Below are positions 27,853-36,097 of a stretch of DNA of 40,889 nt, one piece after another. Both the position numbers and the translations under genes were made by a program. Under the pieces are notes generated by a model. That model ran no database searches and was not told the origin of the DNA. It was given only the letters and a program-made list of their open reading frames with translations. Each line of letters begins with the position of its first letter. The stretch's first letter is position 1. Origin of the DNA: Saprospiraceae bacterium (GTDB lineage: Bacteria; Bacteroidota; Bacteroidia; Chitinophagales; Saprospiraceae); assembly GCA_020847425.1 (NCBI GenBank), contig JADLCC010000211.1, positions 1 to 40,889 of the forward strand. Direction: 5' to 3'.

Positions 27853-28926
27853 TCAGGTAATCTTTTTTCCGCCTGGAAAACTACGGATAAATGCAATGAC
27901 CAGAAACGACATGATCGTTATCATGCCGATTAATATGGGTATTCCTTTCAGCGGGTGGAATTTGCTGTGCCAGTAACCGCATTGACCCCACCAATCCATT
28001 ACCAGGACGTGAATGAAGTATACCCCAAAACTCGCTGCCGCAAATTCTTTTTCAATATCCAGCAGTGGTCGTTTGTTGAACGAAGTTTTTACAAACATAA
28101 ACCATCCAATGGCAGAAATGGACACATTTGGGGTCAGGTAATCGTAAAACAATGTAAAATTATGCCCTTTGGCGCTGCTGAACCAATACGTCAGCATAGC
28201 AGTAGACACGGTCCCCAAAATAATAAGCGCTAATGCTATCCTAGAAAGTTGTTGTCTGCTAAAACGCCAGGGCATATATTGTTTTTCATCATCCGCCGCG
28301 GATTTTGTACCTAAGTAATACCCTAAAACGAAGTACCCTGCATTGTTGGAGGCCAGTTCAAAATAAATGCCGATGGAAACATGAGCAAACTCGCTCATCA
28401 ATTTATAACCCCAGGTCGCCACAGCGCAAAGTGTCAGGAAATACAGCAGATCGCGCTCTGAGGCGGATTTTATCCAGGGGCGAAGAATCGGGTACACCAG
28501 GTAAAGACCGAGAATGAGGTAAATAAACCACAAATGGTAGTGTACGGGGCCATTGATCAATCTTTTAATGGCCTCCCACCAGGTCGCAGGGTCTCCTTTG
28601 GCGATATAACTATACAACATGTAAATGCTCATCCAAAAAAGGGCCGGTATCACGATTCGGCTGAACCTTTTTTTCAAAAAAGGGCCCAATTCATAGTCCT
28701 TGCTCAGCAACAAATACCCGCTCAGCATAACAAACAAGGGAACAGATGGTCGCCCCAATGAATTCCACCAGTTACCTGCCCACCACCACCAGGTATTCAG
28801 GTCCTGGTATCCGTGCGCTATTGGAGATGAAACATGGATGGCAATAACCAGAACCGTAGCAATATTGCGCAGCCGGTCGGCCCAAAAAAACACCTCCTTA
28901 TTCTGCTGTACGGCCTGTTCTTGCAT
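27853..28926 (-). CDS. Acyltransferase 3 family membrane protein
   Basis: RLRNIATVLVIAIHVSSPIAHG, PLFVMLSGYLLLSK, FGVYFIHVLVMDW; about ten TM segments. Confidence 0.9.
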   Translation of the reverse strand: MQEQAVQQNKEVFFWADRLRNIATVLVIAIHVSSPIAHGYQDLNTWWWWAGNWWNSLGRPSVPLFVMLSGYLLLSKDYELGPFLKKRFSRIVIPALFWMSIYMLYSYIAKGDPATWWEAIKRLINGPVHYHLWFIYLILGLYLVYPILRPWIKSASERDLLYFLTLCAVATWGYKLMSEFAHVSIGIYFELASNNAGYFVLGYYLGTKSAADDEKQYMPWRFSRQQLSRIALALIILGTVSTAMLTYWFSSAKGHNFTLFYDYLTPNVSISAIGWFMFVKTSFNKRPLLDIEKEFAAASFGVYFIHVLVMDWWGQCGYWHSKFHPLKGIPILIGMITIMSFLVIAFIRSFPGGKKIT

Positions 28927-28944
28927 AAATTCAATTTGAATACA

Positions 28945-29706
28945 TTAAAAATCAATCTCCAGACCATCGTATGCGAGTGCGATACCTGGTTTCATTTCCG
29001 TACTTATTTCAGCGGCGAGCCCCATCTGGTGGCTGATATGTGTAAACCAGGTTTGTTCCGCTCCAATCTGCTCCGCAAACTCGAACGCCTCTTCCAGGTT
29101 CATATGCGTTGGGTGATATTCATGGTGCAATGCACTGGTAACCAAATATTTAGACCCTCTAATTTTGTCCATTTCTGCAGAAGGTACCGACTTTACATCT
29201 GTCAGATAAGTCAGGTCGCCTATCCGGTAACCCAGAATGGGAAGTTTGCCGTGCAGAATACCAATCGGATGAATACAAAGCCCTTCCATTTGAAAAGGGA
29301 CATCCGGCTCGACCGGTATCATTTCAATGCGTGGTAACCCGGGTATCGGCTTTCCAAAAATATACTCAAACCGGTTGCGCACTTCTCCGGCTACTCTGGA
29401 CAAAGCATACACCCGCATGGGCTGGCCGGAACGGTAATTAAATGGCCGGATATCATCGAGACCGATAACATGGTCGTTGTGCTCATGGGTAAGCAGGATC
29501 GCGTCCAGGTGCCGCACCTCGGCACGCAACATCTGCTGGCGGAAATCGGGACCTGCATCGATCAAAATATTCAGGTTGCCGGCAGTAATCAGGACGGAAC
29601 TGCGTAGGCGTTTGTCACGGCTGTCCGTCGATCTGCACACCCTGCATCCGCACCCGATAACGGGAACGCCTTGTGATGTGCCGGTACCGAGGAACGTAAG
29701 TTTCAA
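28945..29706 (-). CDS. MBL-fold metallohydrolase (PhnP-like)
   Basis: LTFLGTGTSQGVPVIGCGCRVC, LLTHEHNDHVIGLDDIR, LTDVKSV; ORF opens at 29799 only by reading through the repeat; TTG at 29706 gives the family-typical start. Confidence 0.85.
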   Translation of the reverse strand: MKLTFLGTGTSQGVPVIGCGCRVCRSTDSRDKRLRSSVLITAGNLNILIDAGPDFRQQMLRAEVRHLDAILLTHEHNDHVIGLDDIRPFNYRSGQPMRVYALSRVAGEVRNRFEYIFGKPIPGLPRIEMIPVEPDVPFQMEGLCIHPIGILHGKLPILGYRIGDLTYLTDVKSVPSAEMDKIRGSKYLVTSALHHEYHPTHMNLEEAFEFAEQIGAEQTWFTHISHQMGLAAEISTEMKPGIALAYDGLEIDF

Positions 29707-29707
29707 A

Positions 29708-29821
29708 GTCGTGAGTGGTGAATCGTGAGTCGTGAATCGTGAGTTGTGAATCGTGAGCGTATGATATATCTCGGCCACCGTGAGTGATTGTACACTCACG
29801 ACTCACGATTCACGATTCACG
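29708..29821. repeat. Long intergenic inverted repeat 7 (heptamer arrays)
   Basis: Left: about seven GTGARTC-like units (29708-29757); right 29794-29821: about four complementary units. Confidence 0.93.
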
Positions 29822-30070
29822 TTTCCATTTTTCAATAAGTTCCCGCGACTTATCGCTCAGCACATCCGGCTGGAACTCAATATTGTTCAGAATTTCCATC
29901 AGGCAATTGATGCGGGCTTCCGTGTCAAAAAAACGGTTGACCACGGCCATCCGGCGGTTTTCCACCAGGCAGTAACCACTCTGGAAGTTGCCTTTTTCGT
30001 AACGAATGGTGTAATCCAGTTCGCCAAACAGATCTTCAATTTTTTTCAATGTCGTCTGGGTATAGCGCAC
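29810..30070 (-). CDS. Conserved-looking hypothetical protein
   Basis: VRYTQTTLKKIEDLFGELDYTIRYEKGNFQSGYCLVENRRMAVVNRFFDTEARINCLMEIL; likely GTG start at 30070 (ORF opens at 30238). Confidence 0.7.
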   Translation of the reverse strand: MRYTQTTLKKIEDLFGELDYTIRYEKGNFQSGYCLVENRRMAVVNRFFDTEARINCLMEILNNIEFQPDVLSDKSRELIEKWKRES

Positions 30071-30078
30071 AAAAGAAA

Positions 30079-30109
30079 TGATGAATGGTGAACGATGAAT
30101 GATAAATAG
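30079..30109. repeat. Unpaired heptamer-like array
   Basis: GATGAAT GGTGAAC GATGAAT GATAAAT; no complementary arm seen nearby. Confidence 0.6.
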
Positions 30110-30220
30110 TCTGTAAGATTCAGGCAGGTCGTTTACAAAGTCCGGGGAAACATACAACGGCGTGTTATCTTCGTCCCGATTTTGTGATGACAAACGCAAA
30201 AGTATCCAAATTCTGAGACT

Positions 30221-30871
30221 ATGAAAGTGTTGATCCAACCACTGTTGCTCTTGTTAATTATTTGTTTTTTGCCAACTGCTATAATGGGGCAGCAGCGTTT
30301 CCGCGCCGGGGTGATCCTGGGGCTTACCGCTTCCCAGATAGATGGCGACCGCTCGGCGGGGTACAACAAACTAGGTTTGCAAACCGGCTTACGGGCCATT
30401 GCCAGGCTCAAAGGCCGCACAGAGGCCAGTCTTGAGTTTCTTTTTTCGCAGCGCGGCAGCCAAAGCGAACTGGTCAAAGACGAGTTCAGCAATTTCTTTT
30501 CCCTGACGACCAATTACCTGGAAATACCTGTCCAATGGCATTACAAAGACTGGCTCGTGGAAGGAGAAGGTGATGATCCGGATTATTACCGCGTTTCGTT
30601 CAATGGCGGTTTTTCGTATGCGCGACTAATGGGAACCAAGGTAAATGACGATTTGAGCGCCATCCGGGTTGTTGCGCCCGATTACCTGAAAAAAAACGAC
30701 TTCAGTTTTTTGCTGGGCGCCAACTTTTATGCTAACCGCTACCTATGCTTTACCTTCCGCTATGTTCGCTCCATCGGGTATATGTACGACCCGCGCGATT
30801 GGGACCCGGCGCCCGCACAAAGTGGCTGGAATAGCCATTGCCTCTATTTTCAGTCGGCCTGGATGTTTTAG
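30221..30871 (+). CDS. Outer-membrane beta-barrel protein (PorT-like family)
   Basis: 216 aa; signal peptide; FRAGVILGLTASQIDGDRSAGYNKLGLQTGLRAIARL ... EIPVQWHYK. Confidence 0.82.
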   Translation: MKVLIQPLLLLLIICFLPTAIMGQQRFRAGVILGLTASQIDGDRSAGYNKLGLQTGLRAIARLKGRTEASLEFLFSQRGSQSELVKDEFSNFFSLTTNYLEIPVQWHYKDWLVEGEGDDPDYYRVSFNGGFSYARLMGTKVNDDLSAIRVVAPDYLKKNDFSFLLGANFYANRYLCFTFRYVRSIGYMYDPRDWDPAPAQSGWNSHCLYFQSAWMF

Positions 30872-30998
30872 ACCACACTACTCGACATTTTTGTACGCTG
30901 GAACGCTGTTCCAGCGATGCTCGGCCATTTTCGATGCCAGAACAGCGTTCCAGCGTACTGTTTTTTTCACCCAGGCTTAAAATGTCCAGTAGTGTGGT
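30872..30998. repeat. Long intergenic inverted repeat 8, two nested arm pairs
   Basis: Outer ACCACACTACTCGACATTTT (30872-30891) vs 30979-30998 (19/20); inner GTACGCTGGAACGCTGTTC (30893-30911) vs 30940-30958 (19/19). Confidence 0.97.
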
Positions 30999-31144
30999 TT
31001 TAGACATCTTCTATTTAATAGAAATTTAATTACTGTTTTACAATATCTAATAAATTTAAATGTTTCTTTGTGCAACAAAACAAGCTTGCATCAGATTCTA
31101 ATTCTAATCTCAATTTCTAATCATAAACCCGCCGAGACCTGCTC

Positions 31145-31237
31145 ATGGTTACCAATTTTATTATTTTTCTGACGTTGTTCATTTCTGCTTCTTACGGCCT
31201 TTCCAACGAAAAATCCAAGGCAAATCAGCGAGATTAA
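31145..31237 (+). CDS. Possible small signal-peptide-like ORF
   Basis: ATG frame MVTNFIIFLTLFISASYGLSNEKSKANQRD*, 30 aa, overlapping the fucosidase stop. Confidence 0.2.
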   Translation: MVTNFIIFLTLFISASYGLSNEKSKANQRD

Positions 31238-32679
31238 ATTTTATACACCTCTACCTCGCTTAATGCAGGGGCTTTTTTTGATGCCTCTACCGTGATTCGT
31301 ATTTTTCTGGACTTGTGTTCCGGAAAACAGAGTATTTTTCTTGCTCCGATCGTGGTGGAGCGTGCAATTTCATGCCACTTGCCATTTTCCCAGACTTCAA
31401 CTTTAAACGCCTGTATGTTTTGCCCTTCTGCAATGGCTTCCCGCAGTAGAATGGCATTAAAGACCTGCTTTTTACCCAAGTCGATTTGGATACCCTTATT
31501 ACCAGGCGTGATTTTTTCCGATGTGCTGCGATCGCCATCGAGCAGGTAGGAATTTTGTTTTTTGGAATTATCTGCACGAATTTCGGGCATAATCGCCTTT
31601 TTCCCTGCGGCCAGGTTATGCTGAAACGCTCCGCGTACTTTTTCGCCAAATGCCAGCAGCGACAAGGAATCGTTTTCATGGATGCGACCGCGCCTGTCTG
31701 GAGGCACATTGAGGATCAGATTGGCGCCACGCCCAACGGAATGCACGTAAATATCCCAAAGTTGGTCCGGCGTTTTTACTTTATTGTCTTCTTCCTGGTG
31801 GTAAAACCAGCCTGGCCGGATGCTTACATCACACTCTGCGGGTATCCAGTGTGCGCCGTTTTCGTTGCCCCGGTTCAGGGTGTCATTGTGTGGGGCGCCG
31901 AGGCCGCGCTGGAAACCAGCCGTATCCAGCGTGCACCAGTTCGTTTCAGTCAGAATCAGCCCGCGTTCATTGCCCACCCAGCGGCATCCCGGACCTATAT
32001 CGCTGAAAACCACCGCATTGGGTTGCAAACGGGCAGCAAGCTCCTCGAAGCGGTGGAAATCGTACACCTGTTTTTTGCCGTTCGGGCCTTCCCCGTTGGC
32101 GCCATCCCACCAGATTTCAAACAGTTCGCCATAGTTTGTCAGGAGTTCTGTTAAAGTGTTGACATACACGTCATTGTATTCGGGCGTGCCATATTGCGGA
32201 TGGTTGCGGTCCCAGGGGCTCAGGTAAACGCCGAATTTCAGTCCGTTCCGGCGACAGGCATCGGAAAGTTCGCGAAGCACGTCGCCCTTGCCATCGCGCC
32301 ATTTGCTTTCCCGAACGGTATGTTTGGAATATTTAGAGGGCCACAGGCAAAAACCGTCGTGGTGTTTGGCAGTAATGACAATACCCCGGGCGCCGGCCTG
32401 TTTGGCCACTCTGCACCATTGTTCGCAATCCAGATCAGTCGGGTTGAAAATATCCTCCGTTTCCGTACCGTGCCCCCACTCCACATTCGTGAACGTGTTC
32501 GGACCGAAATGGAAAAAAAGATAAAATTCCGTGTCATGCCAGGTCAATTGCTGCGGCGTGGGAACAGGCATGGTTGTCTGTGCCGAAAGCGCAAACATGG
32601 CTTGCAAAAAAACCAGGCTTACGAGCATCCGTTTACCGAAAAAAAGGAGCGTTGACAAGCATTTTTTTGAATATAGCAT
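31234..32679 (-). CDS. Alpha-L-fucosidase (GH29) with C-terminal F5/8 (CBM32-like) domain
   Basis: WHDTEFYLFFHFGPNTFTNVEWGHGTE, GIVITAKHHDGFCLWPSKYS, EIWWDGANGEGP; C-term GIQIDLGKKQVFNAILLREAIAEGQ. Confidence 0.92.
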   Translation of the reverse strand: MLYSKKCLSTLLFFGKRMLVSLVFLQAMFALSAQTTMPVPTPQQLTWHDTEFYLFFHFGPNTFTNVEWGHGTETEDIFNPTDLDCEQWCRVAKQAGARGIVITAKHHDGFCLWPSKYSKHTVRESKWRDGKGDVLRELSDACRRNGLKFGVYLSPWDRNHPQYGTPEYNDVYVNTLTELLTNYGELFEIWWDGANGEGPNGKKQVYDFHRFEELAARLQPNAVVFSDIGPGCRWVGNERGLILTETNWCTLDTAGFQRGLGAPHNDTLNRGNENGAHWIPAECDVSIRPGWFYHQEEDNKVKTPDQLWDIYVHSVGRGANLILNVPPDRRGRIHENDSLSLLAFGEKVRGAFQHNLAAGKKAIMPEIRADNSKKQNSYLLDGDRSTSEKITPGNKGIQIDLGKKQVFNAILLREAIAEGQNIQAFKVEVWENGKWHEIARSTTIGARKILCFPEHKSRKIRITVEASKKAPALSEVEVYKI

Positions 32680-32722
32680 GTGCTAAGTAATTAGTAATCT
32701 TTTGATAATCAAGCATGTATGA

Positions 32723-33622
32723 TCAGACCGGCACCCTAACCACCCTCACAGCATTCCCCCGAAGTAAATACCCGATATCCTGCTGGTCTTTGTAGTTAAA
32801 AACGTGGCCGTCTTCCCGGACGGATGCATTAAGCGAAAAATCCAGGTCCTGTAACAACCAGCCTTCTTTTTGAGCGGCGCTGTTTGCAATTATCCCTTCT
32901 TCAGGCAGGCCTTGGTCAGGTGTGGAATAGAACCCTGCGTAACCGTAATTGACATCTACGGCCGGCGACCAGGGCGCATTTCCGACCGTTTGGGAAACCG
33001 CGACAAAACACTGGTTTTCCAAAGCCCGCGCCCGGGCGCCCACATGCACCCGCGTTGCGCCACGAATCGTTTCCGTACAACTGGGCGCTACAATCAATCC
33101 GGCGCCATGTTTACACAACAGCGCGGCGCCGATCGGAAACTCGACATCGTAACAAATCTGAATCCCGAATGCGCCCCAGTCGGCCTCAAATACCTTTAAC
33201 TCCGGCGCCCCGGCATGAATACCCCAGGATTCGTTTTCAAAACGTGTCATAAAAAACTTGTCCTGCCAGCCGACAAGCCCTTTTGGAGATACGACATAAG
33301 CCCGGTTCAATATTTTTTCAGCCTCCAGCACCGGAAAACTGGGCGCTACGATAATTACATTCCAGGTTCGCGCCAGTTGTACCAGTACTTCCAGAAACGG
33401 ATCTTTAAACTGCTGCAATAAGTACAACTGCTGCTGCAGATCCTGCTGTTCCGCTTCAGATAACAACCCGGTTAATTCCATGGCTCCGTACTCTGGAAAC
33501 AACAGCAATTGTGCCTGTCGGCGGGCAGCATCCGCCACCCACGCTTCTATGTGGGTCATCCAATCCGCCCAGTTGCGGTGCCGGGTCATCGGATAGGTGG
33601 CAGCGGCAATTTTTACATTCAT
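32723..33622 (-). CDS. Carbon-nitrogen hydrolase (nitrilase superfamily)
   Basis: Catalytic triad contexts LFPEYGAMEL (Glu), WQDKFFMTRFE (Lys), IQICYDVEFP (Cys). Confidence 0.93.
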   Translation of the reverse strand: MNVKIAAATYPMTRHRNWADWMTHIEAWVADAARRQAQLLLFPEYGAMELTGLLSEAEQQDLQQQLYLLQQFKDPFLEVLVQLARTWNVIIVAPSFPVLEAEKILNRAYVVSPKGLVGWQDKFFMTRFENESWGIHAGAPELKVFEADWGAFGIQICYDVEFPIGAALLCKHGAGLIVAPSCTETIRGATRVHVGARARALENQCFVAVSQTVGNAPWSPAVDVNYGYAGFYSTPDQGLPEEGIIANSAAQKEGWLLQDLDFSLNASVREDGHVFNYKDQQDIGYLLRGNAVRVVRVPV

Positions 33623-34212
33623 AACTGACGGACCCAATAGGTCATAGGTTTGGCAGTGGAGTCTTTTTCGCCTACATCAGGCCAACTAAATAAACTTTGC
33701 AAATCCGGCACTTTCTGGTAGCCCCGCTTGCCCCAAAATTGGTCTAATGGCTGATAATCAAGCGGTTGCAAAGGGTGATTAGGGGTGCGCTGAACGGCGC
33801 AAAAGCAGGTCATAGTATACGTGCCGAAACCCGCGGCATGCGCTTCCCTTTCATCAAAAAAACGGTGCCCGATCCCCCTGCCCCTGTAGGCGGGCAGCAA
33901 AATACTTTCGCCAAAATAAAACACTTTGCTCAGGTCGTAGCCGGCGTCCAAAAAAGGCTGTTGCACCTCCTGGGTTTCATCGGCCAGTGGAATACAGGTC
34001 GTCGCGCCGACCATCCGTTCTGCATCATAAACGGCGCATAAAAAAGCGCGCGGCGCATCGGCATAGGTTTGCAGGTATGCCTTTTCGTAGTCCAGCGTCC
34101 CTTCGTACAGGTATGGATAATCGCGAAAAACGGCGATGCGCAAGGGCGCCAGGTCATCAAACAACCCGGCTATTTCAGCACCTCTTTTGCGGACAAATCG
34201 AAGTTCAGTCAT
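33619..34212 (-). CDS. GNAT family N-acetyltransferase
   Basis: FYFGESILLPAYRGRGIGHRFFDEREAHAAGFG acetyl-CoA binding motif; overlaps the nitrilase start by 4 nt. Confidence 0.9.
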   Translation of the reverse strand: MTELRFVRKRGAEIAGLFDDLAPLRIAVFRDYPYLYEGTLDYEKAYLQTYADAPRAFLCAVYDAERMVGATTCIPLADETQEVQQPFLDAGYDLSKVFYFGESILLPAYRGRGIGHRFFDEREAHAAGFGTYTMTCFCAVQRTPNHPLQPLDYQPLDQFWGKRGYQKVPDLQSLFSWPDVGEKDSTAKPMTYWVRQL

Positions 34213-34213
34213 T

Positions 34214-34612
34214 TCAGGATACCAGTTTGATCCAGAGCGGCAGGTTGTAATACGTGGTTACCCGGGTAATTTTGCCGTTTTTCACTTCCAGAAATGCGCC
34301 GGCAGGCAGCACATAGGTCTGGTTGTGCGCTGGTGGCAGTCCTTCCTCTCCTTTTTTGTAGATCCCGTTAACGACAAATTCGCAGGCAAAACGGCTGCCG
34401 CTGGCTTCGGACAGGAAAACCATATCGGTCAGTGTTTCTTCGTAAGACTCGTCCATGTGCTGTAGAAACTGCTCATACAACGCCAGGCCGACGCGTGGGT
34501 CACCCTGGTTCACTTCGTGCCGGATATCGTTATCGAGCAGTGCGAGCATTCCAGCCCAGTCTTTTCGGTTAAAACAAGCGTAGTATTCTTTGACTACTTC
34601 GAGTGATTGCAT
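34214..34612 (-). CDS. SnoaL/NTF2-like (ketosteroid isomerase-related) protein
   Basis: VVKEYYACFNRKDWAGMLALLDNDIRHEVNQGDP...GAFLEVKNGKITRVTTYYNLPLWI; ATG at 34612. Confidence 0.88.
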   Translation of the reverse strand: MQSLEVVKEYYACFNRKDWAGMLALLDNDIRHEVNQGDPRVGLALYEQFLQHMDESYEETLTDMVFLSEASGSRFACEFVVNGIYKKGEEGLPPAHNQTYVLPAGAFLEVKNGKITRVTTYYNLPLWIKLVS

Positions 34613-34638
34613 GGTGTGTTTTTGTTGAAACTTAGAGG

Positions 34639-34734
34639 GTGTTTTACTACATAGATCACATAGGTTTGCCACATAGGACACATAGTCTGATGTGACCTAT
34701 GTGGCAAACCTATGTGATCTATGTGGTAAAACAC
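34639..34734. repeat. Long inverted repeat 9 in a divergent promoter region
   Basis: Arms 34639-34682 and 34691-34734 (about 42/44 complementary), 8-nt loop; TGTTTTACTACATAGATCACATAGGTTTGCCACATAGGACACA. Confidence 0.98.
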
Positions 34735-34818
34735 ATAAAAACGACGCAAAAATAGAAAAGGAAATACCGAACATTGCATGTCGCCTGCTGTTTCAAGCGC
34801 AATTGCACTCAAATTCGT

Positions 34819-35721
34819 ATGCTCAAAATCGCCTGGTCGCCCATTTACAAATATGAATTGCCCGAAGGGCATCGTTTTCCGATGGCGAAATACGAGTTAT
34901 TGCCCGAGCAGTTGTTGTACGAGGGCACGGTGACGGACGCCAATTTTTTTCACCCGGAACGCCTGGAAGCGGAGGTGGCATTGCTGACGCACACACCCGA
35001 CTGGTGGACGCGCATGAACGCCGTGCAACTGACGTCGCAGGAAATCCGTGCCATTGGTTTTCCGATCAATGAAAAATTTGTGGAACGCGGCAGGCATATT
35101 TCCAACGGCACCCTGCAATGCACCCATTTTGCCCTGCAACACGGTTGCGCCATGAATATTGCAGGTGGCACCCACCACGCATTCGCTGACCGTGGAGAAG
35201 GTTTTTGCTGCTTCAACGACCAGGCTGTAGCGGCTAACTACCTGTTGAACAAACAATTAGCCACCAAAATCCTGATCGTCGACCTGGATGTACACCAGGG
35301 CAACGGCACGGCTTCCATTTTTCAGCACGAACCCCGCGTTTTTACATTTTCCATGCATGGCGAACGCAATTATCCCCTGCGAAAGGAGCAATCAAACCTG
35401 GACATCGGCCTACCCGACGGCATGACCGATGCCGCGTACCTGAACATCCTGCGCGACACCCTGCCCCGCCTGTACGACACCGTTCAGCCCGATTTTGTGT
35501 TTTATCAAAGCGGGGTCGATATCCTGGAATCCGATAAACTGGGCCGCCTGGCCATCAGCCGGGAAGGTTGCCGGGAGCGGGACCGGATCGTTTTCGACTT
35601 CTGTAAAACCCGCCGGCTGCCTGTTGTGGCCAGCATGGGCGGCGGGTATTCCACCCGGATCGCCGACATCGTGGAAGCGCATGCCAACACCTTTCGGGTG
35701 GCCCAGGAGATTTTTTTCTGA
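34819..35721 (+). CDS. Histone deacetylase-like family protein
   Basis: AGGTHHAFADRGEGFCCFNDQAVAANYLL, IVDLDVHQGNGTASIF, YQSGVDILESDKLGRL, GGGYS. Confidence 0.94.
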   Translation: MLKIAWSPIYKYELPEGHRFPMAKYELLPEQLLYEGTVTDANFFHPERLEAEVALLTHTPDWWTRMNAVQLTSQEIRAIGFPINEKFVERGRHISNGTLQCTHFALQHGCAMNIAGGTHHAFADRGEGFCCFNDQAVAANYLLNKQLATKILIVDLDVHQGNGTASIFQHEPRVFTFSMHGERNYPLRKEQSNLDIGLPDGMTDAAYLNILRDTLPRLYDTVQPDFVFYQSGVDILESDKLGRLAISREGCRERDRIVFDFCKTRRLPVVASMGGGYSTRIADIVEAHANTFRVAQEIFF

Positions 35722-35762
35722 AAAGATACCAGAGATTGTTTTAAATATTCGGAATTCCCGAT

Positions 35763-35770
35763 TACCTTTG
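35763..35770 (+). promoter_or_regulatory. Putative -7 element TACCTTTG upstream of rpsU
   Basis: Exact TAnnTTTG; TTG at 35737-35739 with 23-nt gap, same spacing as at 27333-27366. Confidence 0.6.
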
Positions 35771-35823
35771 CAGCCCGAAATCCAACAGAATATTTTTTTC
35801 ATTAAACACAAAGGAGAAATTTC

Positions 35824-36018
35824 ATGCTCATCGTTGAAGTAAAAGACGGCGAAGTACTCGACAAGGTACTGAAAAAGTACAAACGCAAATTTGAAAAGGC
35901 CGGCATCCTGAAAGAATTGCGCCGCCGCAAAAACTTCACCAAGCCATCTGTATCACGCCGTACGGAAGTACTCAAGGCGGTATACAAAGAAGAAATGTAC
36001 GGCAATAAAAACGATTAA
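35824..36018 (+). CDS. rpsU: 30S ribosomal protein S21
   Basis: LDKVLKKYKRKFEKAGILKELRRRKNFTKPSVSRR. Confidence 0.97.
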   Translation: MLIVEVKDGEVLDKVLKKYKRKFEKAGILKELRRRKNFTKPSVSRRTEVLKAVYKEEMYGNKND

Positions 36019-36097
36019 TTCGTTCGTACAAGGCTGCTGAAGTGCGCGGTATTGCAATATGTAGTATCATTGCCTTATCATAGCGTAGTGCGCAGCC

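Noticed and set aside
29615-29806. ORF encoding HDSQLTIHDSRFTTHDFE
   Set aside because: Spurious translation of the GTGARTC hairpin arm.
31096-31122. ATTCTAATTCTAATCTCAATTTCTAATC as another hairpin arm
   Set aside because: Period is irregular, no complementary arm found, and the region is simply very AT-rich.
34639-34734. Long hairpins as MITEs or IS remnants
   Set aside because: No transposase, no target-site duplication seen, and arms differ in sequence from locus to locus; not fully excluded without a genome-wide search.
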